From the NCBI GenBank assembly GCA_963822485.1, contig CAWGHW010000012.1, forward strand, positions 1 through 64,000: a stretch of DNA of 64,000 nt, given 5' to 3'. A model generated the notes under the pieces. The model saw only the letters and a program-made list of their open reading frames with translations, was not told the origin of the DNA and searched no databases. Positions 44,666 to 53,154 of this stretch are shown one piece after another. Every line of letters begins with the position of its first letter. The first letter of the stretch is position 1. A program made the translations under genes and the position numbers. Source of the stretch: DASUBV01 sp963822485 (lineage in GTDB: Bacteria > Actinomycetota > Actinomycetes > Streptosporangiales > Streptosporangiaceae).

Positions 44666-46543
44666 ATGCGTCAAAGACCCCTACTGCGGCGCCGGTCGGC
44701 GTGGGCGCTGGTCATAGCGCCCGTGCTGGCGATCACGGGCGTCACCATGGCGACGGCGAGCCAGGCGGCTATCCAGCGCCCCGCGCAGACCGCGGCGAGC
44801 CACGAGGTACAGCCGAACCACGTCAACCAGGTTGACTGCAACGGGTACAGCACGAAGTACCGTGCGCTCAATGCGGGCAGCAAAATGCACTGCACCGACC
44901 CTATTTCCGTCCGTAAGGTGCGGTACTACGGCAAATCAGTGCTGCGCGGCTACCGGTTCCAGGACAACGGCCATTACATCGGCCACGACGAGCCGAGCGT
45001 CAAGTTCATCTCGCACACCCCTGGGTCCGGCAACACCATGACGTACATCATGAAAATGCCGGTGGACCCGCGCAAGGCGGCCACGGCCAACGGCAGCGTC
45101 ACCCACTACGTCGAGCTCAGCCCGGCGCCGTGGTTCGGGCTGGCGATGTGCGACCCGCACTCCTACCCGCAGAACCCCTGCAAGCCCGACAGCGACAGCA
45201 ACAACGGCGGAATCAGCAGCAAGACCGCCGCGGGCTCGGCGTTCATGGAGCTCCAGCTCTACCCGCCGGGCATCACCCCGTTCGAGGACAGCATCAGCTG
45301 CAGCTCGACCAAGTGGTGCGCGGCGATCACCATTGACAGCCTCGAGGCCGCGTTCGGGTTCAAGGGCCTCAACACGGCCTGCGAGGAGCCGGTCAACTTC
45401 GCCTTCCTGCAGCGCAACGGCAAGCCCGCCGGGCCGCCGAGCCCGCAGCTGGCCGACGTGGCCACCGACACGCCCAACGCGCAGACCCTGGAGATCAACT
45501 CGGGCGACGTGATCAAGCTGGCGATCACCGACCCCAAGGCCGGGTTCACCGCCCGGATCAACGACCTGACCACCGGGCAGTCCGGGTTCATGACGGCCAG
45601 CTCGGCCAACGGGTTCATGGACACCAACTACAAGACCTGCGCCGGCATCCCGCACACCTTCCACGCCGAGTACTCCACGGCCAGGCAGCAGAACCAGGTG
45701 CCGTGGGCCGCGCTTGAGGGCGGCGTGCTCATGCAGCAGGAGACCGGTCACTTCGAGAGCTGCAACTCGGTCACCAACGCGCTGCCGCAGAGCCTGGACG
45801 GCGGCAACTACGTCGACCCGAACGTCTTCCAGACCTGCATGGGCGGTCCGGAGGGCAAGAAGGCCGTCGGCGAGGGCCCGTGCAGCACCTCCACCGGGCT
45901 GTGCCAGCACTCCACCACCGAGGGCCTCAAGGGCCCGGTCGCCTGCCCGACCAACAACGCGGGCAGCGGCCAGCTGTGCGAGTTCTCCGACGGGTCCTGC
46001 TTCAAGCAGGGAACCCGGACGGTGACCATCAACGGCAAGGCGGCCAAGGAATCGTCCATCGTCACCGGCTGTGAGGACAACTTCTTCCAGAATGGCGACC
46101 TGGACTGGGACGGCACCGACTACCAGGGCAGCAGCTGGCCGAATGGCAGTGCCAGCCATCCGACGTCGTTCCGCTACATCGGCCCGTTCCTGGGCTCCGG
46201 CAAGCCCTATCCGCAGATCCAGTTCGAGACCGACGCGCCCGGCTCGGAGTCCCTGTGCAACACCACCACCGGCAAGGACTGCGTGGTCAAGCCGCTGGGC
46301 TCGAACTTCTACCCGTTCTGGACGCTGACCAGCAAGGAGACCATCAAGGGCGTGCGCACGCCCAGGGCGGCCTGCATCTGGAACTTCGGGAACGTCATTC
46401 CCGGGGTCACCAGGCAGACCTTCAACAAGGACGCCCAGTACGGCCTGTCGGACATCGCACGGTACGGCGGCACCGATGCCAGCAAGGTGCTCACCAACCC
46501 CGCGATTTCCGGGAACTGCCCCAAGTTCAACAAGCCGAAGTAA
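44666..46543 (+). CDS. Large secreted protein of unknown function (paralogue 1)
   Basis: 625 residues from ATG 44666 after AAAGGTGAGG. Signal peptide: basic start RQRPLLRRRSAWALVIAPVLAITGVTMATASQAA. The mature part is rich in Gly, Asn, Ser and paired Cys, with blocks GHDEPSVKFISHTPGSGNTMTY, WFGLAMCD, PCKPDSDSN, MELQLYPPGITPF, KWCAAITIDS, EEPVNFAFLQRNGKP and SGFMTASSANGFMDTNYKTC. These recur in the same order in the protein at 47296. The Cys pairs suggest disulphides and an exterior location. No catalytic motif or named domain is recognised. Strong hairpins follow the stop. Confidence 0.85.
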   Translation: MRQRPLLRRRSAWALVIAPVLAITGVTMATASQAAIQRPAQTAASHEVQPNHVNQVDCNGYSTKYRALNAGSKMHCTDPISVRKVRYYGKSVLRGYRFQDNGHYIGHDEPSVKFISHTPGSGNTMTYIMKMPVDPRKAATANGSVTHYVELSPAPWFGLAMCDPHSYPQNPCKPDSDSNNGGISSKTAAGSAFMELQLYPPGITPFEDSISCSSTKWCAAITIDSLEAAFGFKGLNTACEEPVNFAFLQRNGKPAGPPSPQLADVATDTPNAQTLEINSGDVIKLAITDPKAGFTARINDLTTGQSGFMTASSANGFMDTNYKTCAGIPHTFHAEYSTARQQNQVPWAALEGGVLMQQETGHFESCNSVTNALPQSLDGGNYVDPNVFQTCMGGPEGKKAVGEGPCSTSTGLCQHSTTEGLKGPVACPTNNAGSGQLCEFSDGSCFKQGTRTVTINGKAAKESSIVTGCEDNFFQNGDLDWDGTDYQGSSWPNGSASHPTSFRYIGPFLGSGKPYPQIQFETDAPGSESLCNTTTGKDCVVKPLGSNFYPFWTLTSKETIKGVRTPRAACIWNFGNVIPGVTRQTFNKDAQYGLSDIARYGGTDASKVLTNPAISGNCPKFNKPK

Positions 46544-46561
46544 TTAACCCATTCGATTAAC

Positions 46562-46606
46562 AAAGGTGCCCGGCCCGACCTGTCCCAGGCCGGGCCGGGC
46601 ACCTTT
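46562..46606 (+). terminator. Hairpin terminator after secreted paralogue 1
   Basis: Perfect 15-bp arms AAAGGTGCCCGGCCC and GGGCCGGGCACCTTT with a 15-base loop. The A and T ends make it work in both directions. Confidence 0.88.
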
Positions 46607-46624
46607 GGCTGTTTCAAAAACATC

Positions 46625-46660
46625 GGTGCCCGGCCCGCCGTTCATGACGGGCCGGGCACC
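46625..46660 (-). terminator. Hairpin at the 3' end of the methyltransferase gene
   Basis: Arms GGTGCCCGGCCCG and CGGGCCGGGCACC with a 10-base loop, the same stem sequence as the neighbouring terminator. On the minus strand it encodes the last residues AKVPGPS of the methyltransferase, with the stop codon in the loop. Confidence 0.82.
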
Positions 46661-47216
46661 TTTGCGGTGAACCGGAGCCGGTCGCCCCGCACCTGGACCT
46701 GGGCCTTGGCGAACCCGGCCGCGCGCAGCCGGCCCGGCAGCGCGTCCGGGTCCACGGGCACGAAGATGTCGTCGTGGTGCACCCGGCGGCGGTCCGGCGT
46801 GTCCAGGCCGTCCGAGCCGACGATCAGCCCGCCCGGCGCGCAGCACCCGGGCCATCTCGGCCAGCGCGGTGTCCTGGAGGCCGGCGGACGGGATGTGGTG
46901 CAGCATGGTCAGGCAGGCCACGGCCGAGAACCGGCCGGCCGGGAACGGCAGCCGGGTCGCGTCGGCGGTGACCACCTCCACGTTGGTCCCGGCCAGCCGC
47001 TGCGCCAGCCGGGCGGCCAGGCCCGCGTCCAGCTCGGCCGCGGTGACGTGGCCCGCGTGCCGGCGCAGGATGTCGGTGGTCAGCCCCGGGCCCCGGCCCG
47101 ACCTCGAGCAGGTCGTCGCCGAGCTGGTAGTCGGCCAGCACCCAGGGCAGCAGGTCATCGGCCACGTAGGCGGCCCACTCGGGGCTGGAGCACAGCCTCA
47201 GGTGTTCCTCGTTCAC
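46642..47216 (-). pseudogene. Class I SAM-dependent methyltransferase, two frameshifts
   Basis: Joined across two breaks the protein is about 190 residues. MNEEHLRLCSSPEWAAYVADDLLPWVLADYQLGDDLLEVGPGPG carries SAM motif I. After a break near 47100 it continues LTTDILRRHAGHVTAAELDAGLAARLAQRL, VEVVTADATRLPFPAGRFSAVACLTMLHHI with motifs II and III. After a second break near 46835 it reads GLIVGSDGLDTPDRRRVHHDDIFVPVDPDALPGRLRAAGFAKAQVQV and ends RFTAKVPGPS. Small-molecule methyltransferase; acceptor unknown. All motifs are intact, so the breaks may be sequence errors. Confidence 0.82.
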
Positions 47217-47222
47217 CCGCGC

Positions 47223-47268
47223 AGCGTAACGCCGGCCGCCCCGCGAGCGGGACGGCCGGCGTTACGCT
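47223..47268 (-). terminator. Hairpin after secreted paralogue 2
   Basis: Perfect 16-bp arms AGCGTAACGCCGGCCG and its complement; the loop can extend the stem. It lies directly downstream of the stop at 47296. Confidence 0.85.
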
Positions 47269-47295
47269 AACTGCCTTTCTGCTAGCCGCGGGTCG

Positions 47296-49101
47296 CTAGC
47301 CCTTGGCCCGGCAGGGGAGGCTGGGCAGGATCTTGCGGAAATCGTTGAACCGCTTGGTGATGGTCCCGAGCGGGCTCGACGGGTAGGACACCGCCAGCAG
47401 GGGACCGAACTCGGCGTGCGCGCTGCCGCCGAACTTGTTCGTGCTGCCGGGGATGTAACGGCCGCCGAACTGCCACAGGCAGCCCTCCGGCGAATTCCGC
47501 GTGCTGTAGAAGGGATAGAACACCGAGTTGGGCGGCGGGTTCACGCAGCCGGTGCCCGGGTGCGGGTCGGCCGGGTTGGTGAGATGCCGCTGGCACGGGA
47601 CGTCCACCCGGAACGAGGTGTCCGAGGACTCGTCGCGCGAGATGTCGGACTCGAAGGACATCCAGCTGAAGTTCTTGCCCGCGGTGGTCGGGCTGGTGAA
47701 CTCGAAGGACGTCGGGTGCAGCAGGTGGTCGGCCAGCGGGCTGCTGACCGAGCCGGGCCAGTTGAAGTTGTAGGGCACGCCGTCGAAGTCGCCGTCGATG
47801 TCGAGGCACCCGCCGATCTTCACCCGCGTCGAGTCCTTGCCTGGCAGGCAGAAGTCGTCGTCTCCCGCCGGGTCGGGCCCGGCGGTGTCACCGTCGTTGG
47901 TGTCGGCGCCGAGCGGGTCGAGGCAGGTGGCGTTGGCGTCGGTGCCGACCTTGCCGCAGTACTCGAAGTGACCGATCTCATCGGAGAAAGCCACGTTGTA
48001 GGTGTGCGCCGCGCTCACGTTGCGGGTCGCCGGCGTGGAGGTGCTGAACTCGGGGTGGAAGTCGTAGGGCTGGATCGTGCACTTCTTGGCGTTCGGGGCG
48101 AAGAGCACGTTGCCGAACCCGTTGGCCGTGCTGGCGGTCATGAAGCCGCTGGTGTGGCTGGTGTGGTCGGTGATGACGATCCGCAGGCCGTTCGCGGTGT
48201 CGAACAGGTGCACCGTGATGTGGTCGCCGGGGTTCATCAGCAGGTCGCGCTTGAGGTTGGGCACGAAGTGCTGAGGTGCGCCCGGGTTGGCCGGTGCGGT
48301 GGCCTTGCCGTTCTTGGTGATGAACGCGAAGTTCACCGGCTCGGGGCCGACCGTGTTCAGGCACGCCGTGTTGTCGAACTGGCCGGTGTTGTCGTTCTCG
48401 GAGAACGTGTCGATGTTCATGGCCGCGCAGTACTGCGTGGCCGAGCAGCCGTTACCGGCCGGCCAGTTGACCCAGCCCGGCGGGTAGAACTGCATCTCCT
48501 CGTAGGCCTGGCCGGGCCCAAGGCCCATGTAGTGCGAGCTCTTCGGGTCCGAGCTCTCGTAGATGTTGGAGTTGCTGTCCGGCTTGCACGGGACGGTGGC
48601 GTGGCCGGTCAGCGCGGTGCCGTCCGGGTTCGGCGAGCCCTGGCTGTCGCACATGACCATGCCGATCCAGAACGTCGGATGCAGCTGGAAGTTGTCGGTG
48701 CCGCCGCTGCCGTCCTGCTGCGGCCTGGTCGGCGGGTCCTTGGGCAGGACCATCTGGAAGGTGTCGTTGTTCCCCGAGCCGGGCTTGTTCGAGTAGAACA
48801 GCGTGGCCGGCTCGTCGTGGCCGACGTATCCCCAGAACTTGGCCCCGTCCGCCTTGGCCTGGTACCAGCCGCGGTACTCGTCCCAGTTGAGCGCGGGCTC
48901 GGCACATTCCACGCCGTTGGTGCCGCACCAGTGCTGGCGGCCGGCGATCTTGATCGTCTTGTTCATGGGGCCCGACACCTTGGTCGCGCTGGCCGCGGCT
49001 GGCCGGACCGGCGCCGCGGACACCGACGCCAGGCCGGATGCCAAGACCAACGGGGCCGCGATCATGGCCGCGGCCAAACTGACTCCTAGGGCACGTCTCA
49101 T
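47296..49101 (-). CDS. Large secreted protein of unknown function (paralogue 2)
   Basis: 601 residues with a signal peptide RRALGVSLAAAMIAAPLVLASGLASVSAAP. Blocks shared with the protein at 44666: GHDEPATLFYSNKPGSGNNDTFQM, FWIGMVMCDSQGSPNP, PCKPDSNSN, YEEMQFYPPGWVNWPAGNGC, QYCAAMNIDTF, PEPVNFAFITKNGKATAP, HTSGFMTASTANGFGNVLF and IGHFEYC. Asp-rich stretches (GDDDFCLPGKDS; DIDGDFDGVPY) could bind calcium. Roughly 35-40% similar by eye. Function unknown; the two genes face each other with the methyltransferase gene and three hairpins between them. Confidence 0.86.
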   Translation of the reverse strand: MRRALGVSLAAAMIAAPLVLASGLASVSAAPVRPAAASATKVSGPMNKTIKIAGRQHWCGTNGVECAEPALNWDEYRGWYQAKADGAKFWGYVGHDEPATLFYSNKPGSGNNDTFQMVLPKDPPTRPQQDGSGGTDNFQLHPTFWIGMVMCDSQGSPNPDGTALTGHATVPCKPDSNSNIYESSDPKSSHYMGLGPGQAYEEMQFYPPGWVNWPAGNGCSATQYCAAMNIDTFSENDNTGQFDNTACLNTVGPEPVNFAFITKNGKATAPANPGAPQHFVPNLKRDLLMNPGDHITVHLFDTANGLRIVITDHTSHTSGFMTASTANGFGNVLFAPNAKKCTIQPYDFHPEFSTSTPATRNVSAAHTYNVAFSDEIGHFEYCGKVGTDANATCLDPLGADTNDGDTAGPDPAGDDDFCLPGKDSTRVKIGGCLDIDGDFDGVPYNFNWPGSVSSPLADHLLHPTSFEFTSPTTAGKNFSWMSFESDISRDESSDTSFRVDVPCQRHLTNPADPHPGTGCVNPPPNSVFYPFYSTRNSPEGCLWQFGGRYIPGSTNKFGGSAHAEFGPLLAVSYPSSPLGTITKRFNDFRKILPSLPCRAKG

Positions 49102-49386
49102 GGCCTCTCCCTCGAAACCGGGGCGTACGAAGCCATTCAGTTATACGGCTAGCGGGAGGGCGCGGCAATAGCACCAGTTAATGACCGGAAGCGATCCGCT
49201 TGATAACCAATGCGTGACCAGCCTGGCCCAATTCGCGATCCGGAATAGGGGACACTCAATAAAGCGACGGCTGTCCGTTAATTATGCCTGGCCCGTCCGG
49301 CCAGCACGGCGGCGGGGTGGCCGCTGACCAGGACCTCCTCGCCCCGCACTAAGCTGCCCGTGAATTTCTTCTACGGAGGCACCGGC

Positions 49387-49959
49387 ATGCGCATCGCGGT
49401 TATCGGCACGGGGAACGTCGGCGGCGCGCTCGGCCAGCGGTGGCAGGGCGCCGGGCACGACGTGGTGTACGGCGGGCGCAGCGCCGGGGCCAGGGGCCCG
49501 GGCGGCGCGCCGGTGCTGGCGGTCGCGGACGCGCTGGCCGGCGCGGACGTGGTCGTGCTGGCGTTGCCGGGGCCCGCGGTGGCCGAGGTCATCGCCCCGC
49601 ACGGCGCGGCGCTGGACGGCCTGGTGGTGATCGACGCGGCCAACAACATCGGCGCGGCCGAGGTCAGCAGCCACGCCGCCGTGGCTGCCGCCGCGCCCGG
49701 CGCCTACTACGCCCGCGCGTTCAACACGCTGGGCTGGGAGAACTTCGTCGACCCGCCGCCCGGCGCGGTGCTGTTCTACGCCGCGGACGCCGGCGCCCGC
49801 CCGGCCACCGAGGAGCTGATCACCGCGGTGGGCCTGGAGCCGGTGCTGGCCGGCGACGCCAGCGCGGCCGGGGCGGTCGACAGCCTGCTGCCGCTGTGGT
49901 TCGCGCTCATGCAGCAGCACGGCGGCAACCGCCGGATCGCGCTGCGGGTTACGCAGTAG
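49387..49959 (+). CDS. NAD(P)-binding reductase of the NpdG/F420-reductase-like group
   Basis: 190 residues from ATG 49387 after GGAGG. MRIAVIGTGNVGGALGQRWQGAGHDVVYGGRS is a GxGxxG dinucleotide fold with the Arg typical of NADP preference. DVVVLALPGPAVAEVI, VVIDAANNIG, YYARAFNTLGWENFVDPP and VLFYAADAG follow the NADP-oxidoreductase coenzyme-F420-dependent family. The chain is shorter than the NpdG at 40244 and lacks its C-terminus, so the electron acceptor is uncertain. Confidence 0.88.
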   Translation: MRIAVIGTGNVGGALGQRWQGAGHDVVYGGRSAGARGPGGAPVLAVADALAGADVVVLALPGPAVAEVIAPHGAALDGLVVIDAANNIGAAEVSSHAAVAAAAPGAYYARAFNTLGWENFVDPPPGAVLFYAADAGARPATEELITAVGLEPVLAGDASAAGAVDSLLPLWFALMQQHGGNRRIALRVTQ

Positions 49960-50038
49960 CCGAGCCAGGCCTGCGGGCGTAGCGTTCGGGCAAGGCCCGC
50001 GCGGCCGGGGAATCCTTCAGCAGACCGAGGGAGCGGGC

Positions 50039-50911
50039 ATGGAGCGGACGGTCAAGACCGCCGACGGCCGGATTCTGGCGGTGACCGAGGGCGGCGATCC
50101 GCGCGGCCGGCCGGTGCTGGCCCACATGGGCACCCCGAACTCCCGGCTGCTCTACGGCCCGACCGCCGACGACGCCGCCCGGCACGGGCTGCGGCTGATC
50201 AGCTACGACCGGCCCGGCTACGGCGGGTCCACGGCCCAGCCCGGCCGCACGGTGGCCGACTGCGCCGCGGACGTCGAGGAGATCTGCGCCGAGCTGGACA
50301 TCGACCGGCTGGCCACCTGGGGTATCTCCGGCGGCGGCCCGCACGTGCTGGCCTGCGCGGCGCTGCTGCCCGGCCTGGTGGTGGCGGCGGCCTCGCTGGC
50401 CTCGCCCGCCCCCTTCGGCGCCGACGGGCTCGACTACTTCGAGGGCATGGGCCAGATCAACGTCGATGACATCATGCTGACGCTCCGCGACCCGGAGGCG
50501 GCGCGCGAGAAGCTGGAGCACGACCGGGAGCAGTTCCTGGCCGCATCGCCGGCGCAGGTGGCCCAGGGCATGAGGTCGCTGCTGTCCCCGGTGGACGCAG
50601 CGGTGCTCACCGGCGAGATGGCCAAGTTCATGACCCAGTCCACCAGGGACGGCCTGGCCCCGGGCGGCCAGGGCTGGTGGGATGACGGCTGGGCCGAGTC
50701 CACCCCGTGGGGGTTCGAGCTGTCGGCCATCTCGGTGCCGGTGCTGCTGATGCACGGCCGCCAGGACCGGTTCGTGCCGTTCGGGCACGGCCAGTGGCTG
50801 GCCGCGCGCATCCCCGGCGTGGACGCCCGGCTGCTCGACAACGACGGCCACCTCACGCTGATGGAGTGCCGGATCAGCGAGGTGCACGCCTGGCTGTCAG
50901 CCCGCCTGTGA
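50039..50911 (+). CDS. Alpha/beta hydrolase (Ser nucleophile)
   Basis: 290 residues. GGDPRGRPVLAHMGTPNSRLLY is the oxyanion region. ISYDRPGYGGST is the conserved block before the elbow, and ATWGISGGGPHVLACAALLP has the nucleophile Ser in GISGGG. The acid is in LLMHGRQDRFVPF and the His in DNDGHLTLM. A peptidase- or lactonase-like hydrolase of the proline-iminopeptidase type; substrate unknown. It ends one base before the convergent DUF4242 gene. Confidence 0.92.
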   Translation: MERTVKTADGRILAVTEGGDPRGRPVLAHMGTPNSRLLYGPTADDAARHGLRLISYDRPGYGGSTAQPGRTVADCAADVEEICAELDIDRLATWGISGGGPHVLACAALLPGLVVAAASLASPAPFGADGLDYFEGMGQINVDDIMLTLRDPEAAREKLEHDREQFLAASPAQVAQGMRSLLSPVDAAVLTGEMAKFMTQSTRDGLAPGGQGWWDDGWAESTPWGFELSAISVPVLLMHGRQDRFVPFGHGQWLAARIPGVDARLLDNDGHLTLMECRISEVHAWLSARL

Positions 50912-51157
50912 TCAGGCCAGCCCGCTGACCCGGTGCACGTCGCCGCAGGAGACGCCGATCGCCTCGTGATGCTGGCGGATGGCCTCCTCGTCGGGGCCGT
51001 CGAGCAGGCAGTACACATGCCCGTCTTCGTCGTGGTACAGCTCGACCTGCCGGACCCCGAACTCGTCGGTGGCGCCGTCGCGCGCCCCGGCGGCGATCTG
51101 CTCGATGGCCTCGGCCGGCAGCTTCAGGTCATCGTGGTAGTCCATGAACCTGGGCAT
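50912..51157 (-). CDS. DUF4242 (SCO4226-like) small protein
   Basis: 81 residues from ATG 51157 with ribosome site GGGGAGGGGATC. MPRFMDYHDDLKLPAEAIEQIA, then VELYHDEDGHVYCLLDGPDEEAIRQHHEAIG is the DUF4242 ferredoxin-like fold; a streptomycete member binds nickel, and the His/Asp/Cys set here would allow that. In this sequence the upstream glycosyltransferase frame reads into it without a stop, explained by a lost base near 51235. Confidence 0.87.
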   Translation of the reverse strand: MPRFMDYHDDLKLPAEAIEQIAAGARDGATDEFGVRQVELYHDEDGHVYCLLDGPDEEAIRQHHEAIGVSCGDVHRVSGLA

Positions 51158-52384
51158 ATCTGATCCCCTCCCCTTTGACTCGCTGGTCCGACCGTGCGCC
51201 ATGGCGGCTGACCGCAGGCGGCCAGGATCAGGATCAGCGACGGCGAACAGCACGTAGGAACTGCCCGCGGCTTGTTCCCAGGGCGCCCAGCGCAGCTCCC
51301 GGCCCGCGCCGTGCGGGAACCACCACTGGGGGGCCGCGGCGAAGATCACCAGCCCGCAGGCGGCGGCCGCCGCGGCCAGCCGGGAGCGGTGCCGGCGGGC
51401 CAGGCCGGCCAGGGTGAGGAGGGCCGGGACGCACCAGACCCAGTGGTGCGACCAGGAGACGGGCGAGATCAGCAGGGCGGCGAAGGCGTTCAGGCTCAGC
51501 GCCAGGCACGGCTCGCCCGCGGCCAGGGCCCGGCGCATGCCCAGGCCGGTGACCACCAGGACGGCCGCGGACAGGACCAGCCAGGCGGCCAGCCCGGCCG
51601 GGGCGTGCGGGCTGAGCCCGGCCCGGGCCAGCACGCCCTGGAGGGACTGGTTGCCGGCGTAGTCCGGCTGGCCGACCCGGCTGGCCTGGAACACGATGCT
51701 GGTCCAGTACCGCGCCGAGTCCCGCCCGGCCAGCGCGAACCCGAGCCCGGTCGCGGCGGCGAAGGACAGGCCCGCGGTCGCGGCGGCCCGGTAGTCCCGC
51801 CGCAGCAGGAAGAACAGCACGAAGGCGGCCGGGGTCAGCTTCACCGCCGCGGCCAGCCCGGTCAGCACGCCGCGCGGCCAGGGCGGCGTGACGGCCAGGC
51901 AGTCGAACGCCACCATGGCCATGAGGATCACGTTGACCTGCCCGAAGGACAGCGTGTTGCGGACCGGCTCCAGGAACAGCGCGGCGGGCAGCAGCCAGCC
52001 CGCCGCGGCCGGGCTCGGGCAGCGCCGCGACAGCCGCCGCAAGAACAGCCGCAGCACCGCGGCCGCCAGCGCGATGGTCACCAGGGTGAGCACCGTGCCG
52101 GCCACCGTCACCGGCACCAGGGCCAGCGGCGCTAGCAGCACCGCGGCGATCGGCGGGTAGGTGAACGGGAGCCGGAGCCCGGCCGGAGTCGGCGGCAGGC
52201 GCCCGTACAGGCTCGCGCCGCGCAGCCACGCCCGCGCGCCGATCCGGTAGACGTCCAGGTCGATCCGGTCCGGGCCGAAGCTGATCCCGTGCTGGTGGTA
52301 GGAGAGCAGGAAGAACGTGACGGCGGCCAGGTTCGCGGCGGCCAGCGCGGCCAGCGCGGCGGGCCGGAGGAGTCGGGGGGACAT
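51124..52384 (-). CDS. GT87-type (DUF2029) membrane glycosyltransferase
   Basis: About 410 residues with roughly ten helices. RIDLDVYRIGARAWLRGASLYGRLPPTPAGLRLPFTYPPIAAVLLAPLALVP has the conserved Asp and the FTYPP motif of polyprenyl-phosphomannose-dependent transferases. FGQVNVILMAMVAFDCLA, GVLTGLAAAVKLTPAAFVLFFLLRRDYRAA and SPVSWSHHWVWCVPALL are the other signature blocks. Near 51235 the frame changes: a base restored there gives a final helix VALILILAA and a stop at 51124, overlapping the next gene; without it the frame runs into the DUF4242 gene. Expected role: mannosyl transfer to cell-envelope glycolipids. Confidence 0.85.
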
Positions 52385-52494
52385 GGGCCCAGGTCTAGGG
52401 AACGGGCCCTATCGCACCGGTAAGCACGACGCTTATCCGGTCTTTACCCGGCCGGGTGGATACTGGGCGCGCGCGAGGTATGCGGGAGGCACTG

Positions 52495-53154
52495 ATGCGC
52501 GTGCTGGTGGCCGAGGACGAGCCAGTGATCGCCGACACGGTCGCCGAGGGCCTGCGGCGGCGGTCCATGGCGGTGGACGTCTGCTACGACGGGGACGCCG
52601 CGCTGGAGCGGGTCCTGGTCAACCGCTACGACGTCGTCATACTCGACCGGGACCTGCCCCGGGTGCACGGCGACGAGGTGTGCCGGCGGATCGTGGCGGC
52701 CGGCGGGGAGACCCGGGTGCTGATGCTGACCGCGGCGGCCGGGATCCGCGACCGGGTCGACGGCCTGGACCTGGGCGCGGACGACTACCTGACCAAGCCG
52801 TTCGCCTTCGCCGAGCTGGTCGCGCGGGTCGGGTCGCTGGGCCGCCGGGCCCGGCCGGCGCTGCCGCCGGTGCTGGAGCGGGCCGGGATCACGCTGGACC
52901 GGCCGCGGCACCGGGCCTGGCGGGACGGGCTGCTGCTGGCCCTGTCACCCAAGGAGTTCGCGGTGCTGGAGGTGCTGCTGCGCGCCGAGGGCGCGGCGGT
53001 CAGCGCCGAGGAACTGCTGGAGAAGGCCTGGGACGAGCACGCCGACCCGTTCACCAACGCGGTCCGGGTGGCGGTCATGACCCTGCGCCGCAAGCTGGGC
53101 GACCCGCCGGTGATCGAGACCGTGCCCGGCGCCGGCTACCGGATCGGCCCGTGA
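52495..53154 (+). CDS. OmpR-family response regulator
   Basis: 219 residues from ATG 52495 after GGGAGG. The receiver domain has the acidic pair in VLVAEDEPVIAD, phospho-acceptor Asp in DVVILDRDLP, Thr in LMLTAAA and Lys in DDYLTKPFAF. The winged-helix output domain reads LLLALSPKEFAVLEVLLRAEGAAVSAEELLEKAWDEHADPFTNAVRVAVMTLRRKLGDPPVIETVPGAGYRIGP. Its stop overlaps the GTG of the kinase gene. A standard two-component regulator; signal unknown. Confidence 0.95.
   Translation: MRVLVAEDEPVIADTVAEGLRRRSMAVDVCYDGDAALERVLVNRYDVVILDRDLPRVHGDEVCRRIVAAGGETRVLMLTAAAGIRDRVDGLDLGADDYLTKPFAFAELVARVGSLGRRARPALPPVLERAGITLDRPRHRAWRDGLLLALSPKEFAVLEVLLRAEGAAVSAEELLEKAWDEHADPFTNAVRVAVMTLRRKLGDPPVIETVPGAGYRIGP

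Noticed and set aside
50912..52384. A natural GT87-DUF4242 fusion protein
   Set aside because: Restoring one base near 51235 gives the expected last helix and a separate stop, and the DUF4242 gene has its own strong ribosome site.
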